Assembly (NCBI GenBank): GCA_020161615.1
Contig: JAIUPD010000011.1
Location: 1 to 64,000, forward strand
Direction of reading: 5' to 3'
DNA length: 64,000 bases
Source: Pseudomonadota bacterium
GTDB lineage: Bacteria; Pseudomonadota; Alphaproteobacteria; Rhodobacterales; Rhodobacteraceae
The notes below the pieces were generated by a model, which saw only the letters and a list, made by a program, of their open reading frames with translations, ran no database searches and was not told the origin of the DNA. The translations under genes were made by a program, and so were the position numbers. Shown here piece after piece: positions 7,838-16,459 of the stretch (within the stretch, counting starts at the first letter, position 1; the number at the start of each line of letters is the position of its first letter).

Positions 7838-9505
7838 TTGGGCCACAAGAACATCCTGTTCATCATGTTCGATCAGCTGCGCTGGGATTACCTCAGCTGC
7901 GCCGGACACAAGACGCTGCAGACGCCGCATATCGACCGGCTGGCCGCGCAGGGGGTGCGATTCACCAAATGCTACGTGCAGTCCCCGGTCTGCGGCGCCA
8001 GCCGCATGAGCACCTATACCGGCCGCTATTCCAGCAGCCACGGCGCGCAATGGAACGGCTATCCGCTGCGCGTGGGCGAGATGACGCTGGGTGACCATCT
8101 GCGGGCCAACGGGATGGACTGCTTCCTGCTGGGCAAGACCCACATGAAGGCGGATCTGGAGGGGATGGCACGGCTCGGCATCGACCCCGACAGCAAGATC
8201 GGCCGCCGGCAGGCGGAATGCGGGTTCGACGCCCATATCCGCGACGATGGCCTCTGGCCCAACGGGCCGGACGGATTCTATGACCCCAAGCCCTCACCCT
8301 ACAATGCCTATCTGAAATCCAGGGGCTATGCCGAGGACAACCCCTGGAACATGAATGCCAACGCCGGGCGGGATGAGGACGGCAACATCGCCTCGGGCTG
8401 GTTCATGCGCCACGCCGACAAGCCCGCCAATATCCGCGAGGAAGACAGCGAGACGGCTTGGCTGACCACGGAAACCATGAATTTCATCGAGAATGTGGCG
8501 CCCGACACCCCCTGGTGCGCCCATGTCAGCTACATCAAGCCGCATTGGCCCTATATCGTCCCGGCCCCCTATCACGCGATGTACGGGCCGGACGACGTGC
8601 AACCGGTCAACCGCGCCGACAGCGAACGCGTGGATCCTCATCCCGTCTACAAGGCCTTCCACAGCAACCTGATCGGCCGCGCCTTCCACCGCCAGGAAGT
8701 CCGCGACAAGGCGATTCCGGCCTATATGGGCCTCATCAAGCAATGCGACGACCAGATGGGCCGCCTTTTCGCCTGGCTGGAGGAAACTGGCCGCATGAAG
8801 GACACGGTGATCGTCATCACCTCGGACCATGGCGATTATCTGGGCGATCACTGGATGGGTGAAAAGGACCTGTTCCACGATTGCTCGGCCAAGGTGCCGC
8901 TCATCATCTACGATCCCAGCCCCGAGGCCGACGCGACCCGCGGCACCACCTGCGACGCGCTGGTCGAACAGATCGACCTGACCGCGACTTTCATCGAGAT
9001 GGCGGGCGGCGAGGTGCCCGCGCATATCGTCGAGGGGCACTCGCTGCTGCCCTTCCTGCACGGGCAGCAGCCTGCGGAATGGCGCGAGGTGGCGATCAGC
9101 GAATACGATTACGCGGTGACGCCGATGCGGGCGACGCTGGGCGTCGCGGATCAGGACGCGCGGCTTACCATGGTCACGGACGGCCGCTGGAAGCTGATGC
9201 ATTCCGAGGGGCCGGGCCATGGCGCCATGCTCTTCGATCTGGTGAACGACCCGAACGAACTGACCGATCTGGGCCGCGACCCGGCTTATGAGGCCGAGCG
9301 CGCGCGGCTTTACGCCCATCTGCACCGCTGGGCGCTCAGGATGAACCAGCGCGTCACCCGCTCCGCCGCGGATATCGCCGGCATGCGCGGCCGCAGCCGC
9401 CGGCGCGGCATCCTGCTGGGCGTCTATGACGCGCATGAGGTCGAGGACGAGTTGACCCGGCACCTGCTGGGCAAGGCGAAAGAGGATTTCGTGTCAGGTC
9501 ACTGA
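7838..9505 (+). CDS. Sulfatase-superfamily hydrolase, phosphonate monoesterase/arylsulfatase type
   Basis: 555 residues. Formylglycine-type nucleophile motif C52-G-A-S-R56 (C-x-A-x-R rather than the commoner C-x-P-x-R), early metal residues FDQ (D12), and late metal site SDHGDYLGDH followed by an EKDLFHD segment. Stretches such as APYHAMY and the WRE...SEYDY region recall phosphonate monoester hydrolases more than classical arylsulfatases. Likely cytoplasmic, since no signal peptide is seen, so Cys maturation would need an anaerobic-type or FGE-like enzyme encoded elsewhere. TTG start at 7838 with GAGAGGGG upstream. First gene of an operon with accB and accC. Substrate: an organic sulfate, phosphonate or phosphodiester, not determinable. 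Confidence 0.85.
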   Translation: MGHKNILFIMFDQLRWDYLSCAGHKTLQTPHIDRLAAQGVRFTKCYVQSPVCGASRMSTYTGRYSSSHGAQWNGYPLRVGEMTLGDHLRANGMDCFLLGKTHMKADLEGMARLGIDPDSKIGRRQAECGFDAHIRDDGLWPNGPDGFYDPKPSPYNAYLKSRGYAEDNPWNMNANAGRDEDGNIASGWFMRHADKPANIREEDSETAWLTTETMNFIENVAPDTPWCAHVSYIKPHWPYIVPAPYHAMYGPDDVQPVNRADSERVDPHPVYKAFHSNLIGRAFHRQEVRDKAIPAYMGLIKQCDDQMGRLFAWLEETGRMKDTVIVITSDHGDYLGDHWMGEKDLFHDCSAKVPLIIYDPSPEADATRGTTCDALVEQIDLTATFIEMAGGEVPAHIVEGHSLLPFLHGQQPAEWREVAISEYDYAVTPMRATLGVADQDARLTMVTDGRWKLMHSEGPGHGAMLFDLVNDPNELTDLGRDPAYEAERARLYAHLHRWALRMNQRVTRSAADIAGMRGRSRRRGILLGVYDAHEVEDELTRHLLGKAKEDFVSGH

Positions 9506-9534
9506 CCCCGGCCGCTTGGTGCGGCCACTGACAC
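9491..9534 (+). other. Nested hairpin across the hydrolase stop codon
   Basis: An outer repeat GTGTCAG/CTGACAC (9491-9497 and 9528-9534) encloses an inner stem GGCCGC/GCGGCC (9510-9515, 9521-9526). The structure covers the stop codon of the hydrolase gene and ends just before the accB ribosome site (GGGAGGAAG). No T-run follows. It may be a processing or stability element between cistrons. Confidence 0.4.
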
Positions 9535-9552
9535 GCGAAACGGGAGGAAGAC

Positions 9553-10050
9553 ATGGCAGGCACCGCGGATTTTCTGACGGATGCGGATCTGACGCGCATC
9601 GAACGGCTGATGGAGGCGCTGGATCGCTCGGGCATCGATTACATGAAGGTCGATATCGGCGCGCTGCAGCTCACGCTGGGCAAGGGGGCGCCGCCGGCGC
9701 CCCAGGCGGCCCCGGTCTCGGCGCCTGTCGCGACCCCTGCCGCGCCCGCGTCGCCTGCGGCGGTGGCCGCCCCGGCGGCCCCTGCCCCAACGCCGGCCCC
9801 CGCAGCCGCGGGCGAGGTGATTGCCGCGCCCCTCATGGGCCGCTTCTATGCCCGGCCCGAACAGGGCGCCGCCCCCTTCGTCACACTCGGCGATACCGTG
9901 ACCCCGGACACCACCATCTGCCTGATCGAGGTGATGAAGACCTTCACCTCGGTCCCGGCCGGGGTCTCGGGGCGGATCGTGGAAATCCTGGTCGCGGACG
10001 AGGCGGTGGTCGAATACGGCCAGCCCCTCTTCCGCGTCGAAAAGGCCTGA
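9553..10050 (+). CDS. Biotin carboxyl carrier protein (AccB-like)
   Basis: 165 residues: a short N-terminal helical region (about 1-50), an Ala/Pro-rich flexible linker (about 52-90) and a C-terminal biotinyl domain. The biotin acceptor is Lys129 in EVMKTF; the usual context is EAMKM or EAMKL. It is 3 bp from the biotin carboxylase gene and in an operon behind the sulfatase-like hydrolase. It would carry carboxybiotin between AccC and a carboxyltransferase. The nearby OadA/PycB-like protein has no biotinyl domain of its own and is the obvious partner. It probably is a dedicated carrier, not the housekeeping AccB of fatty acid synthesis. Confidence 0.88.
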   Translation: MAGTADFLTDADLTRIERLMEALDRSGIDYMKVDIGALQLTLGKGAPPAPQAAPVSAPVATPAAPASPAAVAAPAAPAPTPAPAAAGEVIAAPLMGRFYARPEQGAAPFVTLGDTVTPDTTICLIEVMKTFTSVPAGVSGRIVEILVADEAVVEYGQPLFRVEKA

Positions 10051-10053
10051 ACC

Positions 10054-11400
10054 ATGGCCATCCAACGCGTCCTCATCGCCAACCGCGGCGAAATCGCCGT
10101 GCGCATCATCCGCGCCTGTCGGGCGCTGGGCATCGAGACGGTGCAGGTCGTCTCGGACGCCGACCGCGACAGCCTCGCCGCCCGGCTGGCCGACCGGACG
10201 CTCTGCATCGGCCCGGCGGAATCGGCCAAGAGCTATCTGCAGATCGAGACGCTGCTGATGGCGGCCGAGGTGACGGGCTGCGACGCGGTGCATCCGGGCT
10301 ACGGATTCCTGTCGGAATCCGCCGATTTCGCCCGCCGCTGCGCCGAGGAAAAGCTGATCTTCGTCGGCCCCACGCCCGAGAACATCACCCGCATGGGCAA
10401 CAAGATCGAGGCCCGGCGCCTGGCCATCGCCGCCGGCGTCCCGGTGCTGCCCGGGTCCGAAAAGGTCGCCTCGGCCGACGAGGCGCTGACGAAGGCGCGC
10501 GAGATCGGCGTGCCGGTCATGCTGAAAGCCGCGGCCGGCGGCGGCGGCCGCGGGATGAAGATCGTCCACGACCTCGCCAAGCTGGCCGAGACCTTCCAGG
10601 CCGCCTCGGCCGAGGCAAAGGCGGCCTTCGGCGACGGCTCGATGTATGTCGAGCGCTACGTGGCCAAGGCCCGCCATGTCGAGGTGCAGATCCTGGCGGA
10701 CAGCCACGGCACCGTGCTGCATCTGGGCGAGCGCGATTGCTCCTCGCAGCGGCGCCATCAGAAGATGGTCGAGGAAGCGCCCGCACCCCAACTCTCCGAC
10801 GCGCTGCGGCAGGGGCTGCAGCAGGCCGCCGTCGCGCTGGCCCGGACGATCCGTTATGTCGGCGCGGGCACCGTGGAATTTCTGGTCGATGCCGAGCGCG
10901 AGGGGTTCTATTTCCTGGAGGTCAACACCCGAATCCAGGTCGAGCATCCGGTGACCGAGATGATCACCGGCGTCGATCTGGTGCAGGAGCAGTTCCGAGT
11001 GGCGAATGGCGAGCGGCTCTCGTTCTCGCAGGAGGAGATCCGCTTCTCGGGCCATGCCATCGAGGCCCGGGTGAATGCCGAAAGCCCGGCGCAGGGCTTC
11101 CGTCCGACCCCGGGCCGGATCACCGGGTGGACCCCGCCCGAGGGGCCGGGGATCCGCGTGGATTCGCATTGTTACGAAGGCTACCGGGTGCCGATCTTCT
11201 ACGATTCGATGATCGCCAAGCTGATCGTCCACGGCCGCGACCGGTCCGAGGCGCTGGCCCTGATGGACCGGGCGCTGTCGGGCTTCGGGATCGGCGGGAT
11301 CGAGACGACGATCCCCTTCGTCCAGCGCATCCTCCGCGACGAGGCGTTTGCGCGGGGGGATGTGAGCACGGTGTTGGTGGATCGGTTGATGGCATCCTGA
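10054..11400 (+). CDS. Biotin carboxylase subunit (AccC-like)
   Basis: 448 residues, full length for a stand-alone biotin carboxylase. ATP-grasp features: glycine-rich loop GGGGRGMK near 164-171, and the active-site segment EVNTRIQVEHPVTE. It uses ATP and bicarbonate to carboxylate biotin on the carrier encoded 3 bp upstream. No carboxyltransferase is fused to it, unlike pyruvate carboxylase. Downstream is a repeat block and then the convergent pycB-like gene. Best read as part of a three-protein carboxylase with 9553-10050 and 11683-13176. Confidence 0.93.
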   Translation: MAIQRVLIANRGEIAVRIIRACRALGIETVQVVSDADRDSLAARLADRTLCIGPAESAKSYLQIETLLMAAEVTGCDAVHPGYGFLSESADFARRCAEEKLIFVGPTPENITRMGNKIEARRLAIAAGVPVLPGSEKVASADEALTKAREIGVPVMLKAAAGGGGRGMKIVHDLAKLAETFQAASAEAKAAFGDGSMYVERYVAKARHVEVQILADSHGTVLHLGERDCSSQRRHQKMVEEAPAPQLSDALRQGLQQAAVALARTIRYVGAGTVEFLVDAEREGFYFLEVNTRIQVEHPVTEMITGVDLVQEQFRVANGERLSFSQEEIRFSGHAIEARVNAESPAQGFRPTPGRITGWTPPEGPGIRVDSHCYEGYRVPIFYDSMIAKLIVHGRDRSEALALMDRALSGFGIGGIETTIPFVQRILRDEAFARGDVSTVLVDRLMAS

Positions 11401-11427
11401 GGGGGGGCGATCAGCCGGAGGCACCCT

Positions 11428-11637
11428 GTAGGGTGGGAGTCCATCCCACCCCGCGCGGGGCTCGGCGGTGCGTGCGGGCACGTACCCCACGGGGGGTGGG
11501 ATCGCGTTGCGAATGGGTCGATGGTGGGGTGAAACCCCACCCTACGAATGCGCCTTGTTGGTCCGGATTCCATCCCACGGGTGGACGGATCGCGTTGCGA
11601 ATGGGGCGTAGGGTGGGATCTCATTCCACCCCGCGCG
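11428..11637. repeat. REP-like cluster of palindromic repeats
   Basis: The 282-bp gap between convergent accC and pycB-like genes is filled with related units: GTAGGGTGGGA...ATCCCACCCCGC at 11428-11453, a similar arm at 11608-11634, and an inverted arm GGTGGGGT...ACCCCACCCTAC around 11523-11544. The 19-mer GGATCGCGTTGCGAATGGG occurs twice, at 11499-11517 and 11587-11605. These resemble REP/BIME-type intergenic repeats and may end transcription from both sides. Confidence 0.75.
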
Positions 11638-11682
11638 TCCCCCGCAAGCAGCGGTAGGCTGCGTGCTGGCACGCATCGCCCT

Positions 11683-13176
11683 TCACCCCCGCTGCAACAC
11701 CAGCCCATCCTCGCCCCGGCGGATCTCCAGATGCCGCAGGCTCTTGCAGGCCCCGAACCGCTCGATCACCCGGGTGATCACCGGATCGGCGCCGGCGTAT
11801 TGCCGCCACGGCCCCGCCGCCCGCATCGCCTCGATATCGCCGGTCTGCCCCTGCATCATCGCCCTGAGCAACATCTCCTCGTCCGAGACATTGGCCCCGC
11901 CGTAAAGCGCCCGCGCCTCGGCCAGCGACATCTCGCGCTGGGGGGTCGGGTCGGTCTTGGCCGCCAGCTCCTTGCCGCGCGGGTTTTCCAGCAGCCGGTC
12001 GCGCAACCCCTCGTCCATGTCCTGATAGCCCGAATCCTCGCCGTAGCGCCCCCGCGCGAAAAGCAGGAGTTCATCCAGTACCACCTTGTAGCGCTCGCCC
12101 GCCTGCACGTTCAGCGCCGCCTGGGTGCAGACGTATTGCGAATGGGGGGTGATCATCACCGGATAGCCCATGTCGGCCCGAACCCGCACGGTTTCCTCGA
12201 TCACCTCCTCCAGCCGGTCCTGCAGGCCGATGCTGGCCAGCTGATGGCGCAGGTTCGAGATCACGCCGCCCGGGATCTGATGCACATATTGCGCCGCGTC
12301 ATAGGCCGAGGGCGCACCCACCGGCATCCCGTCGATCCGGGCGATGGTGTGCAGCCGCTCCGACACCGATTGCACCAGATCCAGATCCAGCGCCACCGAA
12401 TGCCCCGCCGAGATCGCATTCCGCGCCGTGCGCAGGACCGAGGGCTGGGCGGAACCCTCGGCCAGCGGCGGGATGCCGGTGTGCAGCGTCGGGATGCCCA
12501 GCTCCAGCGCGGCGGCATAGACCATCGGCGCTTCGCCCGTGGTGCAATGCGAATGCAGCTCGACCGGGATCGTCCCCGCCTCCTCCAGGATCGCGGGCGC
12601 GATCTCGCGCAGACGGTCGACGGTCAGAAGCCCGCCCGCGTCCTTGATATAGATGACCTCGGGCTTCCAGGCCGCCACCTCCCGCGTCTTGCGGCGGAAA
12701 TGCTCGACATTGTGGCGCGGCGAGAGGGAATAGCAGATGCCGGGCACCACCTCGATCCCGATCTCGCGATAGGCGCCGAAGAGGTCGGCGAAGTCGCGGG
12801 CGATCTGGTCCTGGGTGTTGCTCATCAGCTGGGCGCGCTGCAGCGCCCCCATCTCGTAGAGCCGCTTGAAGAAGAGCTTGCCCAGCACGAGGGGCGTCGG
12901 CGCGCCGAAGAGGTTGAGGTTCAGCGTGCTGGCCATGCAGGCCTTGGTGGTATTCGGCATCAGCGCTGCCAGACGCGCCATCAGCTTCCAGGGATCCTCT
13001 TTCAGATCCCGCACCAGCTTCTTGAAATAGATGGCGTTGCCCGGAACCTCGATCACCCGGAACCCGGCGCGGTCCATGTCACCCGCCACCGCCTCCATCA
13101 TCCCCGACCGCATGCCGCTGGCCCAAAGGCTCTGCGAGCCGTCGCGAAAGGTCGTATCGACGAAATGAACCTGCAT
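11683..13176 (-). CDS. Pyruvate carboxylase subunit B / oxaloacetate decarboxylase alpha-type carboxyltransferase
   Basis: 497 residues with a DRE-TIM (HMGL-like) barrel in the N-terminal half: DTTFRDGSQSLW at 7-18, a carbamyl-lysine motif IKDAGGLL and metal ligands in LHSHCTTGEAP. The second half is the conserved OadA/PycB extension. There is no C-terminal biotinyl domain, so biotin must come from a separate carrier. Known members transfer carboxyl groups to or from pyruvate, oxaloacetate or 2-oxoglutarate. RDGSQSL replaces the common RDAHQSL, which could change keto-substrate handling. Start supported by GGGGAGGG. It is divergent from SDR2-epoxide hydrolase and convergent with accB-accC. 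Confidence 0.88.
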   Translation of the reverse strand: MQVHFVDTTFRDGSQSLWASGMRSGMMEAVAGDMDRAGFRVIEVPGNAIYFKKLVRDLKEDPWKLMARLAALMPNTTKACMASTLNLNLFGAPTPLVLGKLFFKRLYEMGALQRAQLMSNTQDQIARDFADLFGAYREIGIEVVPGICYSLSPRHNVEHFRRKTREVAAWKPEVIYIKDAGGLLTVDRLREIAPAILEEAGTIPVELHSHCTTGEAPMVYAAALELGIPTLHTGIPPLAEGSAQPSVLRTARNAISAGHSVALDLDLVQSVSERLHTIARIDGMPVGAPSAYDAAQYVHQIPGGVISNLRHQLASIGLQDRLEEVIEETVRVRADMGYPVMITPHSQYVCTQAALNVQAGERYKVVLDELLLFARGRYGEDSGYQDMDEGLRDRLLENPRGKELAAKTDPTPQREMSLAEARALYGGANVSDEEMLLRAMMQGQTGDIEAMRAAGPWRQYAGADPVITRVIERFGACKSLRHLEIRRGEDGLVLQRG

Positions 13177-13329
13177 GAAGCCCTCCCCTGTGATCCCGCC
13201 AGCCTAGCAGCACCGAAGCGGCGCCGAAGCGCCAAGCCGCAGCCTTGCCGCCTGGCGGCAAGCCCGCGCGCGGCGGTGTCGGGACCGCCCGGCCGGTCCT
13301 AGGATCGACGCACAACAGGGAGGGGTATC

Positions 13330-14100
13330 ATGCGGATCATCGTCACGGGCGCGGCCTCGGGGATCGGGCGGGCCATCGCCGAGCGGCTGCTGGCGGACCG
13401 GCATCAGGTCGTCGCGCTGGATCTGCGGCCGGTCGATCTGCCGGAAGCCGAATGTCACATGATGGACCAGGGCGATCCGGCCAGCATCGACCGGGCGCTC
13501 GCCGCCATCGCCGGACCCCTGGACGGGCTGGTCAATTCGGCGGGCCTGCCGCCCCGGCCGGGCAATGAGGCGCTGCTCCTCCGCGTCAACCTGATCGGCC
13601 TCAGGCATCTGACCGAAGCGGTTCTGGACCGCCTGACGCCGGGCGGCGCGGTCCTCACCGTCGCGTCGCGCGCGGGACATGCCTGGCGGGAAAACCTGCC
13701 GCAGGCCAGGGCCGTGCTGCGGCTTGGCTGGGGCGACGACGTGGCGGGTTTCTGCACGCGCGAGGGGATCGACGCGCTGCGCGCCTATGCGCTGTCGAAA
13801 GAGGCGCTGATCCTCTGGACCCGGCAGATGACCGCGCCGCTGATCGCCCGCGACCTGCGGATGAACGCCCTGTGCCCCGCGGCGGTGGAAACCCCGCTGC
13901 TGGACGATTTCGCCCGGCTGCAAAGCGCCGATTCCATCGCCCGCAACGCCGCCCGGACCGCCCGCATGGGTCGGGTCGCGGATATCGCCCCGGTCGCGGC
14001 CTTCCTGCTCTCGCCCGAGAGCGGCTGGATCAAGGGCGAGGCCTTGGCCCTTGACGGCGGCCTCGCCGCGATGGCCGAGTGCGAGGCGCTGGGTCTCTGA
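13330..14100 (+). CDS. SDR oxidoreductase, second CalA/3-alpha-HSD-like paralogue
   Basis: 256 residues: TGAASGIG at 6-13, NSAG near 69-72, catalytic Ser113, Tyr153-x3-Lys157 (YALSK), and a C-terminal GWIKGEALALDGG tail very similar to that of the SDR at 3923-4735. Both share the long Ser-Tyr insert with SRAG..W.E. The start follows GGGAGGGG. It is the first of two genes with the epoxide hydrolase (16-bp gap) and is divergent from the carboxyltransferase gene. Probably acts on a later or alternative alcohol of the same pathway; the substrate is unknown. Confidence 0.88.
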   Translation: MRIIVTGAASGIGRAIAERLLADRHQVVALDLRPVDLPEAECHMMDQGDPASIDRALAAIAGPLDGLVNSAGLPPRPGNEALLLRVNLIGLRHLTEAVLDRLTPGGAVLTVASRAGHAWRENLPQARAVLRLGWGDDVAGFCTREGIDALRAYALSKEALILWTRQMTAPLIARDLRMNALCPAAVETPLLDDFARLQSADSIARNAARTARMGRVADIAPVAAFLLSPESGWIKGEALALDGGLAAMAECEALGL

Positions 14101-14116
14101 CCCGAAGGAGACCCGG

Positions 14117-15274
14117 ATGACCCCTGCCCCCTTTGCCCTCCACATCCCCGAGGACGCGATCCGCGACCTCAAGGCCCGCCTGGCCCGCACCCGGTTTCCC
14201 GATCAGGCGCCGGGCACCGGCTGGACCTATGGCACCGACCTCGCGTTCATGACCCGTGCCATGACCCATTGGCGCGAGCGCTTCGACTGGCGCCAGACCG
14301 AAGCCGCGCTGAACGCATTGCCGAATTACCGCCTGGCCATCGACGGGCTGGACCTGCATTTCCTGCATGTGCCGGGCAAGGGGCCGGACCCGCTGCCGCT
14401 GCTGCTGTCGCATGGCTGGCCGGGGTCGGTGCTGGAATTTCTCGACCTCATCCCCCGGCTGACCGATCCCGCCCGCTTCGGGGGCGATCCGGCGGATGCG
14501 GTGACACTGGTTGTCCCGTCCCTGCCCGGCTACACGCTGTCCTTCGCGGCAAACGGGCCGCGCTACGGGATCGAAGAAATCTCGCCCCTGTTCCTGCGGC
14601 TGATGACGGCGCTGGGCTACGACCGCTTTGCCGCGCAGGGCGGCGACTGGGGCTCGTTCGTCACCGCCCGCATGGCCCATGACGCGCCCGAGCGGCTGAT
14701 CGGCATTCACCTCAACATGACGGCGTTGCCGATCAATCCCGCCAGCATCGAGACTCCCACGCCGGAGGAGGCCCGCTATGCCGCCGAGATGAAGGTCTTC
14801 GCCGCGCAGGAGACGGGCTATCAATGGATCCAGGGCACCAGGCCCCAGACCCTCGCCTATGGCCTCAGCGATTCCCCAGCGGGCCTCGCTGCCTGGATAT
14901 TCGAGAAATTCCGAAGCTGGACCGATTGCGGCGGCGATGTGGAAAGCGTGCTGTCCTTGGACCGGATGCTGGGCCTGATCTCGCTCTACTGGTTCACCGG
15001 CTGCATCGGGTCCTCGTTCCACCCCTATGTCACCCGCCGCCAGCGGCCCTTTCCGATGCCCCGGCCCATCACCGTACCCACCGGCGTCGCCGCCTTCCCG
15101 CATGAGATCATCCGCCCGCCGCGCTCGCTGGTCGAGCGGCTCTATCCCGACCTCCGCCACTGGACGGCGATGCCCCGCGGCGGCCATTTCGCGGCGATGG
15201 AAACCCCCGAGGCGCTGGCGGCCGATATCCAGGCATTCCTGCGGCCCCTGCGGCGGGGTGCTCAAACCGGCTGA
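14117..15274 (+). CDS. Epoxide hydrolase (EHN-type alpha/beta hydrolase)
   Basis: 385 residues. An N-terminal EHN domain (FALHIPEDAIRDLKARL onward) precedes an alpha/beta hydrolase core. Oxyanion motif HGWPGS at 99-104, nucleophile Asp177 in GGDWGS, and catalytic His357 in RGGHFAAMETPE. This is the microsomal/juvenile-hormone epoxide hydrolase group; in bacteria it opens epoxides on terpenoid or aromatic compounds. Start at 14117 is chosen for the GAAGGAG site just before it; a longer frame to 14051 overlaps the SDR gene. Epoxides could be made by the P450 of the same island. It overlaps the tail of the convergent DUF2235 gene by 13 bp. Confidence 0.9.
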   Translation: MTPAPFALHIPEDAIRDLKARLARTRFPDQAPGTGWTYGTDLAFMTRAMTHWRERFDWRQTEAALNALPNYRLAIDGLDLHFLHVPGKGPDPLPLLLSHGWPGSVLEFLDLIPRLTDPARFGGDPADAVTLVVPSLPGYTLSFAANGPRYGIEEISPLFLRLMTALGYDRFAAQGGDWGSFVTARMAHDAPERLIGIHLNMTALPINPASIETPTPEEARYAAEMKVFAAQETGYQWIQGTRPQTLAYGLSDSPAGLAAWIFEKFRSWTDCGGDVESVLSLDRMLGLISLYWFTGCIGSSFHPYVTRRQRPFPMPRPITVPTGVAAFPHEIIRPPRSLVERLYPDLRHWTAMPRGGHFAAMETPEALAADIQAFLRPLRRGAQTG

Positions 15275-16404
15275 TCCGGCCGCTCCCGGACCGAGGGATG
15301 CAGTTCCGCCCCTTCGGGAATCGTGCGACCGCGCCCGAAGGTCGGTGGCGGGATGAATTCGACCAGCCGCCACCAGAAAGTCATCGACGGGTGGACCGGC
15401 GCCCGCGCGTCGTCGGGCATGCCGGGACCGGGCGGCAAGGCCTCCAGATGCGTGCGCAGCGAGGCGGGCGAATAGACCAGGCCCAGCGCCGCCGTTTCCT
15501 CGATCATCCAGCGCAGCGCGATCCGGCCCAGAGCCGACTCCGCCGGGGGCAGGCCGCCCCCCACATCGCGGTGGCTACCCGCAAACCAGACCTCGCGCAG
15601 ATCCTGCGGCACCGCGCTTTCCTCCCGGAAGCGGCGACGCCGGAAATCCTGGTCCTGAGGCCACAGCACCGCGCGGTAGAGCCGGCGCCGCTCGTGCACC
15701 GCCACAGCATGCCGGACATGCGCGACCGACGGATTGCGCAGGGTCGAGGCATGGTGCCGCCGGATGACCGGCTTGCCCCAGGGTCCCGGCTCGATCACCG
15801 AGGACACGGTGTCGAACAGCCCGAGCAGATGGATCGGCGGGCGGTCGGGGTTCAGATACTTTTCATAGAGACCCACCTCGGCGAAACGCTGGGCGGCATC
15901 GGCGCCCTCGTCCGCACGCTCGCCGATCCGCTTGTAGGCCCGCCAGGCATGGTCCAGCAGATTCAGGGTCCGCGGCGGGATCAGCCCGATCGTATGCAGG
16001 AACCCGGCCAGCATCCGTGCCGAATAGGCGCCGCGCGAAAACCCCATGATGACGATCCGGTCGCGCGGCCGGTCCTCTCCCTCCTCGCGCTTGCCGTTGT
16101 CATAGGTTTCGGCCAGGAAGCGGTAAGCGGCCTTGACGTTCTGATCGACGCCGAAGCCCGTGATCATGCCCCAGACCTCCAGGAACCGCTGGGCCGCGCG
16201 CGACCACAGGCCCTGGCCGCCCAGCGTGCCGACGCCGGGCGCGTACCAGACGAGTTGCCGGTCGCTTTTCTGCAGGCAGCCATAGAGGCGCAGGATATGG
16301 CTGGGATTTTCGGCCAGCGAATTCGCCGTGCCGTCGAAGAGCAGCACGATGGTCTTGGGTCCGGTCTCGCGCTTGCCGGGGCACGCTGGCTCTGCTTCGG
16401 TCAT
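15262..16404 (-). CDS. DUF2235 domain protein (predicted alpha/beta hydrolase)
   Basis: About 380 residues. The DUF2235 signature starts near the N-terminus (IVLLFDGTANS) and includes the nucleophile elbow GFSRGAYSAR and a later DVGGG segment (AGSHRDVGGGL). Some DUF2235 proteins are type VI secretion phospholipases (Tle1 type); others are of unknown function. No secretion genes, VgrG or immunity gene lie nearby, so an effector role is not supported. The start at 16404 follows GGGAGGG. The IS481-type element lies just upstream and may have separated the gene from its native promoter. Confidence 0.85.
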   Translation of the reverse strand: MTEAEPACPGKRETGPKTIVLLFDGTANSLAENPSHILRLYGCLQKSDRQLVWYAPGVGTLGGQGLWSRAAQRFLEVWGMITGFGVDQNVKAAYRFLAETYDNGKREEGEDRPRDRIVIMGFSRGAYSARMLAGFLHTIGLIPPRTLNLLDHAWRAYKRIGERADEGADAAQRFAEVGLYEKYLNPDRPPIHLLGLFDTVSSVIEPGPWGKPVIRRHHASTLRNPSVAHVRHAVAVHERRRLYRAVLWPQDQDFRRRRFREESAVPQDLREVWFAGSHRDVGGGLPPAESALGRIALRWMIEETAALGLVYSPASLRTHLEALPPGPGMPDDARAPVHPSMTFWWRLVEFIPPPTFGRGRTIPEGAELHPSVRERPDQPV

Positions 16405-16459
16405 GGTACCCTCCCTGTCACGCACATCGCCGCCAGCATGGCCGCTTTGCGTCCCCCTG

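Noticed and set aside
9499-11490. 663-codon open frame antisense to accB-accC
   Set aside because: No recognisable domain; the plus strand encodes a clear biotin carrier and biotin carboxylase.
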